Positions 1 through 5,991 of a stretch of DNA of 27,484 nucleotides are shown piece after piece (within the stretch, counting starts at the first letter, position 1; each line of letters begins with the position of its first letter). Position numbers and translations under genes: made by a program. The notes beneath the pieces were generated by a model. That model saw nothing but the letters and a program-made list of their open reading frames with translations, had not been told where the DNA came from and did not search any database. The stretch is from an uncultured Eubacteriales bacterium (lineage in GTDB: Bacteria > Bacillota > Clostridia > Tissierellales > Peptoniphilaceae): assembly GCA_900539225.1 (NCBI GenBank), contig UQBO01000019.1, positions 1 to 27,484 on the forward strand, in the 5' to 3' direction.

Positions 1-12
1 AACGTAAAAAGA

Positions 13-34
13 GAGACTTAAATCAATAAGTCTC
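13..34. terminator. 8-bp hairpin at left edge, minus-strand terminator-like
   Basis: GAGACTTA (13-20) and TAAGTCTC (27-34) form a perfect 8-bp stem with a 6-nt loop. The A-rich tract at 6-12 would give a U-run only on the minus strand, so it is polar in that direction, or it is half of a bidirectional terminator for a gene outside the window. No minus-strand gene lies to its right nearby, so its client is not visible. Confidence 0.35.
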
Positions 35-42
35 CCCAATAT

Positions 43-71
43 TTGACATAGAGCCTTTATAAATTTACTAT
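43..71 (+). promoter_or_regulatory. Upstream tandem promoter P1 of the BlaI-family operon
   Basis: A consensus -35 TTGACA (43-48) is followed after 17 bp by TACTAT (66-71), a 4/6 match to TATAAT. It lies 47 bp upstream of a second, better promoter pointing the same way. Whether both fire is inference. Confidence 0.5.
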
Positions 72-75
72 AAAA

Positions 76-91
76 AAGTGAAAAATCACTT
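76..91. promoter_or_regulatory. Perfect dyad overlapping a -35 box, candidate operator
   Basis: AAGTGA (76-81), AAAA, TCACTT (86-91) is a perfect 6-bp inverted repeat. Its right arm runs into the -35 hexamer of P2 at 90-95 and it lies just past the -10 of P1, a position suited to repression of both promoters. It does not match the published BlaI/MecI half-site (TACA/TGTA), so assigning it to the adjacent repressor is only inference. Confidence 0.4.
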
Positions 92-118
92 GACAAAGAT
101 AAAGTTAAGAGGTATACT
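90..118 (+). promoter_or_regulatory. Main promoter P2 of the BlaI-family operon
   Basis: A perfect -35 TTGACA (90-95), a 17-bp spacer and -10 TATACT (113-118, 5/6) form a strong SigA-type promoter. The start site would be near 125, giving a leader of about 30 nt before the ATG at 156. Confidence 0.8.
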
Positions 119-155
119 CAAATTGAGAATATAAATATTTTAAAGGAGGTATAGT

Positions 156-536
156 ATGAAATTTTCAGAAGGTGAATTTAAAGTCATGGAAGTCATGTGG
201 GAAGGCACATGCTTGAATGAAAATGGAGAGATAGAAGCTTTAGAGCTTTGGAAACTGCTCAATGAAAAATTTGGCATGGCAAAGACATCTGCATATACAT
301 TTTTTAGTAGACTAGTTGATAAGGGAGCACTTATTAGAATCAATCCAAAATATAAACTTAAACTAGGCATTAGCAGAGAAGAAGCTTTAGAAGAAAAACA
401 AGATGAAGCTATCGAACAATTATTTCAAGGTTCTTTCCTAAATGTATGTAGAGCATTTTTAAAAAATAAAAAAGTAAGCAAAGAAGAACTAGATGAATTA
501 AAGAATCTAATTGATGATTTAGATAAAAACAATTAA
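156..536 (+). CDS. BlaI/MecI-family transcriptional repressor
   Basis: The 126-aa product has the length and layout of BlaI/MecI/CopY regulators. An N-terminal winged helix (about residues 4-72, beginning GEFKVMEVMW and including the recognition stretch KTSAYTFFSRLVDKG) is followed by a helical dimerisation tail (about 75-122). Family members bind operators as dimers and are inactivated by proteolysis triggered by a BlaR1/MecR1 partner, which is what lies 1 nt downstream. MecI and BlaI are cut at an Asn-Phe bond near residue 101; here the aligned pair is Ala100-Phe101, so the cleavage site is shifted or altered. The ATG at 156 follows a strong AAAGGAGG at 142-149. Family assignment is secure. 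The target genes are inferred to be its own operon. Confidence 0.88.
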   Translation: MKFSEGEFKVMEVMWEGTCLNENGEIEALELWKLLNEKFGMAKTSAYTFFSRLVDKGALIRINPKYKLKLGISREEALEEKQDEAIEQLFQGSFLNVCRAFLKNKKVSKEELDELKNLIDDLDKNN

Positions 537-537
537 G

Positions 538-1908
538 ATGGTGAATATAGTCAAAATCACAGGAGCATATCGTGGTATAAAAAGTATACTGCTCATAGCT
601 ATAATACTTTTATTTAGAAATGTTTTGAACAGAAGCAGTATAAAGAGAGCAAATAAAGTTCTTTGGACCATATTACTAATATTTTTATTGCTTCCCTTTT
701 CAATAGTCTTTAAAGTATCTAAAACAGCGGATTATGGTTTATTAAACATACCAGTCAAGGTTTTACTGTCTGTTAGTGATTTTACACGTCAATTAACAAA
801 TAGCGTTGCAGATGTATTATCACGACTTAATATATATATAATAGCTACACTTTTTGTTATTTATTTAATCGCAAAGATTGTTGAGAGAAATAAAGCATTG
901 CAAGGTTCAAAATTATTAGCTGATAATGCTTTTGTAAATGAACTTGTAGATGGCTTTCAATTAAAAAGAAAGGTTACAGTACTTTTAAATGACAATATAT
1001 CAACGCCAGTAACTTATGGTATTTTTAAACCAAAGATAGTTCTTCAAAGCTATATACTTGAGGACGAGGAGCTTTTAGAACATGTTTTAGTTCATGAGTT
1101 GACACATATAATGTACTTTGACATAGCCTTTACACATATTAAGAACGTAGCCCTTTGCTTGTATTGGTACAATATAGCTATGTGGATAGCTAGTAAATTA
1201 TTTGAAGATGATATAGAGATACTTTGTGATAAGAAAGTTTTAGAAAGACTTGGAAATACACAAGAAAATAAAAAGGCTTATGCTATGAGCATGTTTAAGA
1301 TTATGGAGAGGGAAGTAAATAAACAAAATTTTGTATTAAATTTTAACCCAATAAAAGAAAGGATATTGATTATGAAAAATTATAAGAAAAAGTTTAGCGG
1401 TATATGTATTTTTGTAATGACAGTAGTTTTATCAACTGGAGTGTTTGCTAAAGTTATACCGGACATTGCACAAAAAGTTCAGGTTATAGATAATATAGAT
1501 ACTTATGAAGGAATACAAAGTGATAGAGTGCAAGAGCTTACTGAAGAAGAATATGAAAATTTGGAACTGAGCGAATTAAATCTAATAAAATTTAAATCTG
1601 TAAATTTAAATGAATTAGAAAGACTTGACTCTTTAGGTCATAAGTCTTATGAATTTAATATGAATTCTTTTACATCAATGGACCATGATGGATTTACTAT
1701 AAAACTAAGTGATATGAAATGTACGGGTGGAATAGAGTACTTAGTCGAGATAACAGAAGATGGAAAAATAATTTATAGCAGCATTAAAAAAAGAGACACT
1801 ATACTGAAATTTAATGCTCATAATGATGGTCGATATAAAGTTACAGTTGATAATTTATCCTCAAATACATTGACTTATAGTATAGCAATAAGAAGTTATG
1901 TTAGATGA
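538..1908 (+). CDS. M56-family membrane metalloprotease (BlaR1/MecR1-like) with an unknown sensor domain
   Basis: The 456-aa protein has hydrophobic segments near residues 15-29, 41-59 and 98-113, then a cytoplasmic protease domain with the zinc motif HELTH at 186-190 and a plausible third ligand in EILCD at 227-231. Another membrane segment (about 286-304) is followed by an extracytoplasmic tail of about 150 residues. In BlaR1/MecR1 the tail is a class D beta-lactamase-like sensor of about 250 residues with an SxxK motif. Here it is shorter, Lys/Asp/Glu-rich and beta-strand-like, with no SxxK motif that I can see, so beta-lactam sensing is not supported. No strong ribosome site precedes ATG 538, which lies one base after the repressor stop and is probably translationally coupled. 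It most likely senses an envelope signal and leads to inactivation of the adjacent repressor. Confidence 0.85.
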   Translation: MVNIVKITGAYRGIKSILLIAIILLFRNVLNRSSIKRANKVLWTILLIFLLLPFSIVFKVSKTADYGLLNIPVKVLLSVSDFTRQLTNSVADVLSRLNIYIIATLFVIYLIAKIVERNKALQGSKLLADNAFVNELVDGFQLKRKVTVLLNDNISTPVTYGIFKPKIVLQSYILEDEELLEHVLVHELTHIMYFDIAFTHIKNVALCLYWYNIAMWIASKLFEDDIEILCDKKVLERLGNTQENKKAYAMSMFKIMEREVNKQNFVLNFNPIKERILIMKNYKKKFSGICIFVMTVVLSTGVFAKVIPDIAQKVQVIDNIDTYEGIQSDRVQELTEEEYENLELSELNLIKFKSVNLNELERLDSLGHKSYEFNMNSFTSMDHDGFTIKLSDMKCTGGIEYLVEITEDGKIIYSSIKKRDTILKFNAHNDGRYKVTVDNLSSNTLTYSIAIRSYVR

Positions 1909-1942
1909 TATCATCAAATATAGTGAGAGGAGGTGAGATATA

Positions 1943-2056
1943 ATGATTAATTATTATCCAATGAGATATAAAAACGGAGACATATTTAAAATATATTTAC
2001 AAAGTAACAGAAAAACAACAAGATTTTTAAGGAGGTATTTACATGAAAAAGACTAG
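1943..2056 (+). CDS. Small ORF (37 aa), possible leader peptide or small basic protein
   Basis: An ATG at 1943 follows a strong AGGAGG (1928-1933) with a 9-nt gap and opens 37 codons ending in TAG at 2054-2056. The product starts MINYYPMRYKNG, is rich in Arg, Lys and Tyr and has no obvious membrane segment. Its last codons contain the ribosome site (2029-2035) of the next gene and overlap that gene by 14 nt in another frame, so its translation would open or block the downstream start. The ribosome site is as good as those of clear genes nearby. It matches no family known to me. It could be a regulatory leader or a real small protein; chance is also possible at this length. Confidence 0.45.
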   Translation: MINYYPMRYKNGDIFKIYLQSNRKTTRFLRRYLHEKD

Positions 2057-3044
2057 AATGTTATCTTTAATATTGATATTTTGTTTCATAATTTGCCCAT
2101 TTTATTCTGAGGGTAAAGCGGTTAATTATGAAGAATATGACAAAGCGTTGGGTGAAATAGACTGTGATTATGAAGTGTTATCTGAGGAATTAGCAAGAAG
2201 AGATGAGCTAGAAGTTAACTTAAATATAAGCAAGGAATTAAAAACTATACCAGATGAAAAAATTGAAAAATTTGTTGAATTTTTTAATAAATATTCGGAT
2301 ATATCATTGCTAAGTTATGAGAAAAAAGGTAATATAATAAATGCTGATTTCAAACAAATGATAAAAAGAAATATTACAAATCAAAGATATACATCAAATA
2401 AATTGCAATTAAAAAATTGTTATGATGAATTGAAAATGATTACTAATGATCTTGCTAAGATTAAACAAGCTTATAGCATAAACATCGATGAAAAAACTTT
2501 AAAAAACGTAAAGTTTGGTGAAAACGTATCGGATAATTCAATTGATAAAATTACTTTTGATAGACTGATGGAAATTTCTGGAACAGAAGCAATAAGAAGT
2601 TGGTTTAGAGCTAAGCACTATACTGTGTCTTTAGCGTTTTTTAATCATAGCTTATTGGATAATCCGTCAAATCTAAGATACCAAACTGAAGCTGAAAGAT
2701 CTGATCCGGTAGTTATAGGCATAAAAAAAGGTCTTTATGAAAATGACTTTGTTGAGCAAGTTGCACGCTTTGGTTATGAGAACGATGATGAAAGTAATAT
2801 GGCGGGGGATTATATAAAGAATAATTATTTTTCAGAGTTTAATGTAGGAGATTTAAGGTTTGCTATACATGGCCTTCACAATATTAGATTTCATAGAATG
2901 TACTATGGTAAAACCTATTTTAGATTATATGATGTATATGATTTTGACCGCTATATATCAGCGATATTAGATTTAATTACTAGTGGTACAAGCCCTTATG
3001 ATATTATAATAGAAGGTTTGGTTTTATATGACAATCTTCAATAA
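2043..3044 (+). CDS. Secreted protein of unknown function with a C-terminal conserved-looking module
   Basis: The 333-aa product starts with Lys/Arg residues and a hydrophobic run (about 7-20), then SEGKA, a typical cleavable signal peptide without an obvious lipobox Cys at the expected site. A charged helical region (about 28-200) follows. The C-terminal 110 residues look like a compact domain: VGDLRFAIHG at 268-277, several His and aromatic residues, then RLYDVYDFD at 294-302. I do not recognise the family. The Asp/Tyr-rich ending resembles modules seen in exported effectors and bacteriocin-like proteins, but this is impression only and no catalytic site can be named. ATG 2043 is set by AAGGAGG at 2029-2035. 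It lies downstream of the repressor/protease pair and is probably controlled by it. Base composition is visibly more AT-rich than in the cell-wall genes. Confidence 0.6.
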   Translation: MKKTRMLSLILIFCFIICPFYSEGKAVNYEEYDKALGEIDCDYEVLSEELARRDELEVNLNISKELKTIPDEKIEKFVEFFNKYSDISLLSYEKKGNIINADFKQMIKRNITNQRYTSNKLQLKNCYDELKMITNDLAKIKQAYSINIDEKTLKNVKFGENVSDNSIDKITFDRLMEISGTEAIRSWFRAKHYTVSLAFFNHSLLDNPSNLRYQTEAERSDPVVIGIKKGLYENDFVEQVARFGYENDDESNMAGDYIKNNYFSEFNVGDLRFAIHGLHNIRFHRMYYGKTYFRLYDVYDFDRYISAILDLITSGTSPYDIIIEGLVLYDNLQ

Positions 3045-3393
3045 ATTTAGAATATCAAGAATTAATTCTAAAAAATACAATTATTTATCATTAATTATAT
3101 ATTCTGTTATATTTATAGTTTGGTTATTTTATAAAATCTCTGGCAATATCTATAAAGCTACTGAAATATATCTAACTACATTATTCTTTAGTCTTATCAT
3201 ATCAGCTATTGGATTAATATTTGCAAAAAAGAATTGGATAGTCTGGATGAATATATGTTTACCTATACTAATTAATATACCATATTATTTGGCGTTAGTT
3301 GGGGTTGCTCGTGGCGATGTAGCAGAAATTACAGAATATTACTTGAAGTGTATTATAAGTTCACCAATTAAATTAATACAATTATTATTTTAA
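3028..3393 (+). CDS. Small integral membrane protein of unknown function
   Basis: The 121-aa product has three predicted membrane helices (about residues 18-36, 46-65 and 70-92), a basic N-terminus and a short C-terminal amphipathic stretch. It overlaps the end of the preceding gene by 17 nt in another frame. ATG 3028 is preceded by AGAAGG at 3011-3016 with a rather long 11-nt gap, so translation may be coupled. No family is recognised. Its place between a secreted protein and a single-span protein suggests an accessory or immunity-like role for the secreted product, which is inference only. Confidence 0.55.
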   Translation: MTIFNKFRISRINSKKYNYLSLIIYSVIFIVWLFYKISGNIYKATEIYLTTLFFSLIISAIGLIFAKKNWIVWMNICLPILINIPYYLALVGVARGDVAEITEYYLKCIISSPIKLIQLLF

Positions 3394-3448
3394 AAATTAT
3401 ATTTTTGAGTGCTTAAAGTTGAAAAATTATGAGAGGTTTGAGAATTAA

Positions 3449-3871
3449 ATGAGTGAAAAGAACAATGCGGCTTGTGAAAGTTACGAAAAAAGAGCTAACG
3501 AAAAGATTTTTTTGATATTGTTAATTATAGTTTTACTAGCATTTGCATATAGAGTTTTTGTGTACGATCAATACTTCAATCCAGTTACTTTATTCGTTAA
3601 AGCTGACAAAGTCATGTCTAATACCGATGCTATTAAGATTGATGATAAGATAATTAAGTTTAATATAGCATCAAGTACAATAAAAACGGAAAGATCTGAA
3701 GATGAGTACAGTGATACAAAAGAAGTTTTAATACTTAATGATGCTGGCGAAGAGATTGGCAAAGCAAAACTTTCTAAATTTAATGGTGAGGATGTAATTA
3801 GGGTCTTTAAAAATGAGTTTAAAGTTGAATTATTAAATGAGAGTGCTATACTTAATTTCTTATTGGCTTAG
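3449..3871 (+). CDS. Single-span membrane protein with extracytoplasmic domain, unknown function
   Basis: The 140-aa product has a charged cytoplasmic N-terminus of about 18 residues without a signal peptidase site, one membrane helix (about 20-38) and an external region of about 100 residues with alternating hydrophobic positions that looks beta-rich. A weak GAGAGG at 3431-3436 precedes ATG 3449. It is the last gene before the hairpin terminator at 3934-3967, so it probably ends the operon started by the BlaI-family gene. No family is recognised. Confidence 0.6.
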   Translation: MSEKNNAACESYEKRANEKIFLILLIIVLLAFAYRVFVYDQYFNPVTLFVKADKVMSNTDAIKIDDKIIKFNIASSTIKTERSEDEYSDTKEVLILNDAGEEIGKAKLSKFNGEDVIRVFKNEFKVELLNESAILNFLLA

Positions 3872-3933
3872 GAAGTAATTTAGCAACGCAATTAAATTTG
3901 GTCTATATAAAAGTTAATAAACCCATAGATATT

Positions 3934-3967
3934 AATGACTAGTGTAAAAGCTAGTCATTTTTCTTTT
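3934..3967 (+). terminator. Rho-independent terminator of the first operon
   Basis: AATGACTAG (3934-3942) pairs perfectly with CTAGTCATT (3951-3959) around an 8-nt loop, followed by TTTCTTTT. It closes the operon that ends at 3871. Confidence 0.8.
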
Positions 3968-3986
3968 GCAATATTTTTAATAGCTC

Positions 3987-4014
3987 AAAAAATACTACTA
4001 AAGTAGTATTTTTT
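3987..4014. promoter_or_regulatory. Perfect 13-bp palindrome next to the mraZ promoter (terminator or operator)
   Basis: AAAAAATACTACT (3987-3999) and AGTAGTATTTTTT (4002-4014) are exact reverse complements separated by AA. With an A-run before and a T-run after, it fits a bidirectional terminator backing up the one at 3934. Its core TACTACTAAAGTAGTA also resembles dyad operators of the BlaI/MecI/CopY class, and it abuts the predicted -35 of mraZ. The sequence alone does not decide between these. Confidence 0.6.
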
Positions 4015-4042
4015 AGACATTTGTGTAACATGATTGTAATAT
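4014..4042 (+). promoter_or_regulatory. Predicted promoter of the mraZ/dcw operon
   Basis: TAGACA (4014-4019, 5/6 to consensus) and TAATAT (4037-4042, 4/6) are separated by 17 bp, placing transcription start near 4049, just before the AAATGGTT ladder. An alternative, TTGTAA (4034-4039) with TATGAA (4056-4061) at 16 bp, would put the start inside the ladder. Either leaves a long leader before mraZ. Confidence 0.5.
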
Positions 4043-4050
4043 TACTAGTA

Positions 4051-4119
4051 AAATGTATGAAAATGGTTTAAAATGGTTGTAAAGAAGCTAGAAATGGTTC
4101 GAAATGGTTATTAATGTTT
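4051..4119 (+). promoter_or_regulatory. Helically phased AAATGGTT repeats, likely MraZ binding array
   Basis: Exact AAATGGTT copies start at 4061, 4071, 4092 and 4102. Weaker relatives, AAATGTAT at 4051 and TAATGTTT at 4112, continue the same 10-bp pitch on the outside. The gap between the inner pairs is 21 bp, about two helical turns. MraZ is known to bind short direct repeats upstream of its own gene (TGGG-containing in E. coli, AAAGTG-type in Mollicutes), so this is the expected place and architecture for autoregulation of the dcw operon. Confidence 0.75.
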
Positions 4120-4144
4120 TGAAAGCATTAAGAAGGTGTTATCA

Positions 4145-4567
4145 ATGTTCATGGGTTTATTTAAACATAGTATTGATTTAAACGGGAGGGTTATCATACC
4201 CTCTAAAATGCGTGATGAACTTGGTAAAGACTTCATAATCACTAGGGGATACGACAGATGTATCTACATTTATAATCGTGAAACTTATGAGAAAAAGCTT
4301 GAGCAATTCGATGATCTGCCTGATACTGTTCTAGAAAACAGAAAATTTGAACGTGAGATGTTCCTTTACATGAACGAAGCTAACATGGACAAAAACGGCC
4401 GTGTTATGCTACCTGAGATGCTTAGAGACATGATGGACATAAAGGGCGACGTTTACATAATTGGCGTTAGAAAGAGAATTGAAATTTGGGATACAGAAGT
4501 TTATAAGAACTACAAAGCAACTGTTGCACCTCTTGAAGAGCTTGCAAACAACATAAAGAGAGATTAG
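4145..4567 (+). CDS. mraZ: Transcriptional regulator MraZ
   Basis: The 140-aa protein carries two SpoVT/AbrB-type half-barrels, each with the signature seen in IDLNGRVIIPSKMRDELG near the N-terminus and MDKNGRVMLPEMLRDMM in the second half. MraZ forms a ring that binds direct repeats and controls the dcw operon it heads. ATG 4145 is chosen because AGAAGG at 4131-4136 lies 8 nt before it and because family members begin MFMG. An upstream in-frame GTG at 4136 overlaps that ribosome site and is unlikely. The array at 4051-4119 is its probable target. rsmH follows after 2 nt, the usual arrangement. Confidence 0.96.
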   Translation: MFMGLFKHSIDLNGRVIIPSKMRDELGKDFIITRGYDRCIYIYNRETYEKKLEQFDDLPDTVLENRKFEREMFLYMNEANMDKNGRVMLPEMLRDMMDIKGDVYIIGVRKRIEIWDTEVYKNYKATVAPLEELANNIKRD

Positions 4568-4569
4568 TT

Positions 4570-5502
4570 ATGGAGTTTAAGCACATACCTATCATGCTTT
4601 CTGAAGTGATAGACGGACTCGACATAAAGCCGAATGGCATATACCTAGACGGCACCATTGGCGGAGCGGGTCATTCAAGTGAAATACTTAAGAGACTTAA
4701 TGAAGATGGTCTACTAATAGGTGTCGATAGGGACAGGGAAGCTCTTAATAAAGCAAATGAAGTACTATCAAGCGTTGGCGGCAATTTTAAATTGGTTCAC
4801 GATAACTATAGGAATGTAAAAGCCATTTGCCAAAATTTAGGCGTTGATCACCTAGATGGCATACTTCTTGATATAGGCGTATCGTCTTATCAGCTTGATA
4901 ACAAGGACAGAGGCTTTTCATATAGGATGGACGCGAAGCTTGATATGCGTATGGACCAAGAGAGTGGCAAATCTGCTTACGACATCGTTAATACATATAC
5001 TAAGGAAGAATTAGAAGAAGTAATTTACAAATATTCGCAAGAGAGATGGGCTAGAAGGATAGCTGAATTTATCTGTGAATATAGGGCAGAAAAACCGATA
5101 GAGACTACATTTGAACTGACTGACGTAATTAAGAGGGCAATACCAAAAAAGGCGAGGGAGAACAAACATCCATCTAAAAAGACTTTTCAAGCCTTAAGGA
5201 TAGAAGTAAATGATGAGCTTGGCGCATTAAACGCTGCCTTGCAAGACGCTATCGACATTTTAAACCCAGATGGAAGGATAGCGGTAATAACATTTCATTC
5301 GATGGAAGACAAAATCGTAAAAGATATATTTAAATTTAACACGCTTGATTGCATTTGCCCACCAGAGAGCATTATCTGCACATGCAATCACAAGAGAAAG
5401 TTAAAGCTTGTGAACAATAAGCCACTTGTAGCAAGCGAAGAAGAATTAAAAGCTAATCCGAGAAGCGAAAGCGCTAAGCTTAGGATAGCTCAAAGAGTAT
5501 AG
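4570..5502 (+). CDS. rsmH: 16S rRNA (cytosine-1402-N4)-methyltransferase RsmH (MraW)
   Basis: At 310 aa it has the family's usual length. The SAM-binding loop GTIGGAGHS is at residues 28-36, followed by GVDRDREAL, GILLDIGVSSYQLD, RGFSYRMDAKLDMRMD and a C-terminal ITFHSMEDKIVK, all diagnostic of RsmH. The enzyme N4-methylates C1402 in the ribosomal decoding centre. A Cys-rich stretch near the C-terminus (CICPPESIICTC) resembles the cysteines common in firmicute homologues. It starts 2 nt after mraZ and is likely coupled to it. Confidence 0.97.
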   Translation: MEFKHIPIMLSEVIDGLDIKPNGIYLDGTIGGAGHSSEILKRLNEDGLLIGVDRDREALNKANEVLSSVGGNFKLVHDNYRNVKAICQNLGVDHLDGILLDIGVSSYQLDNKDRGFSYRMDAKLDMRMDQESGKSAYDIVNTYTKEELEEVIYKYSQERWARRIAEFICEYRAEKPIETTFELTDVIKRAIPKKARENKHPSKKTFQALRIEVNDELGALNAALQDAIDILNPDGRIAVITFHSMEDKIVKDIFKFNTLDCICPPESIICTCNHKRKLKLVNNKPLVASEEELKANPRSESAKLRIAQRV

Positions 5503-5514
5503 GGGAGGTACACT

Positions 5515-5991
5515 ATGTCATCTGCAGCGAGAAAATTATATGATAGTCCAGTTTATTCGCAAGAAAGGACAGTAAGCAAACCACTTGTAAAAAAGAACAT
5601 TAAGCATAAAGCCAAAGCAAAGGAGAGAGTCGTTAATGTTTTCTTCGTGAGAACTGTTTTGTGCGCCGTAGCTATCGGTCTTGTATTTACTATGCTTGTT
5701 TTTTGCGCTGACAGAATCACTAGAGTGCAAAACTCCATTAACCATAGTAACGCTGAGATCAATAGGCTTAAGACTACTCTTATAGACGAAACTGCAAAGC
5801 TTGAAAGCCTTAAGAATGCTGGTGCGATTGAGTACGAAGCTAGGACTAAGCTTGGAATGATCTACCCTAATGAAGCGCAAATACTAAATATAAACACAAA
5901 CAGTAAAGAAGAAAGAGAGATTGACGATAAAGTTATTGTTAGTCTTGATTCAGACATCGATCAAAGTATAGAAGAAAGTGAAAGAAAATGA
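5515..5991 (+). CDS. ftsL: FtsL-like cell division protein
   Basis: The 158-aa bitopic protein has a basic cytoplasmic N-terminus of about 40 residues, a membrane helix (about 42-64), and an external coiled coil (about 68-100) ending in AIEYEARTKLGMIYPNEAQ, the pattern of FtsL/DivIC proteins. FtsL partners with DivIC and FtsQ/DivIB to activate septal PBP-FtsW. Sequence is poorly conserved in the family, so the name rests on topology and on its place between rsmH and the PBP. A GGGGAGG site precedes ATG 5515, and its stop overlaps the next start by 4 nt (ATGA). The acidic tail after the coiled coil is longer than usual. Confidence 0.85.
   Translation: MSSAARKLYDSPVYSQERTVSKPLVKKNIKHKAKAKERVVNVFFVRTVLCAVAIGLVFTMLVFCADRITRVQNSINHSNAEINRLKTTLIDETAKLESLKNAGAIEYEARTKLGMIYPNEAQILNINTNSKEEREIDDKVIVSLDSDIDQSIEESERK

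Noticed and set aside
140..370. Minus-strand ORF opposite the BlaI-family gene
   Set aside because: It is a shadow of the real frame, without a ribosome site, and lies on the opposite strand of a confident gene.
156..1908. Classical beta-lactam resistance regulator pair (blaI-blaR1)
   Set aside because: Family homology is real, but the penicillin-sensor domain and any beta-lactamase or PBP2a gene are missing, so a resistance call is not supported.
4136..4144. GTG start three codons upstream for mraZ
   Set aside because: The GTG overlaps the AGAAGG ribosome site, and the family begins at the MFMG methionine at 4145.
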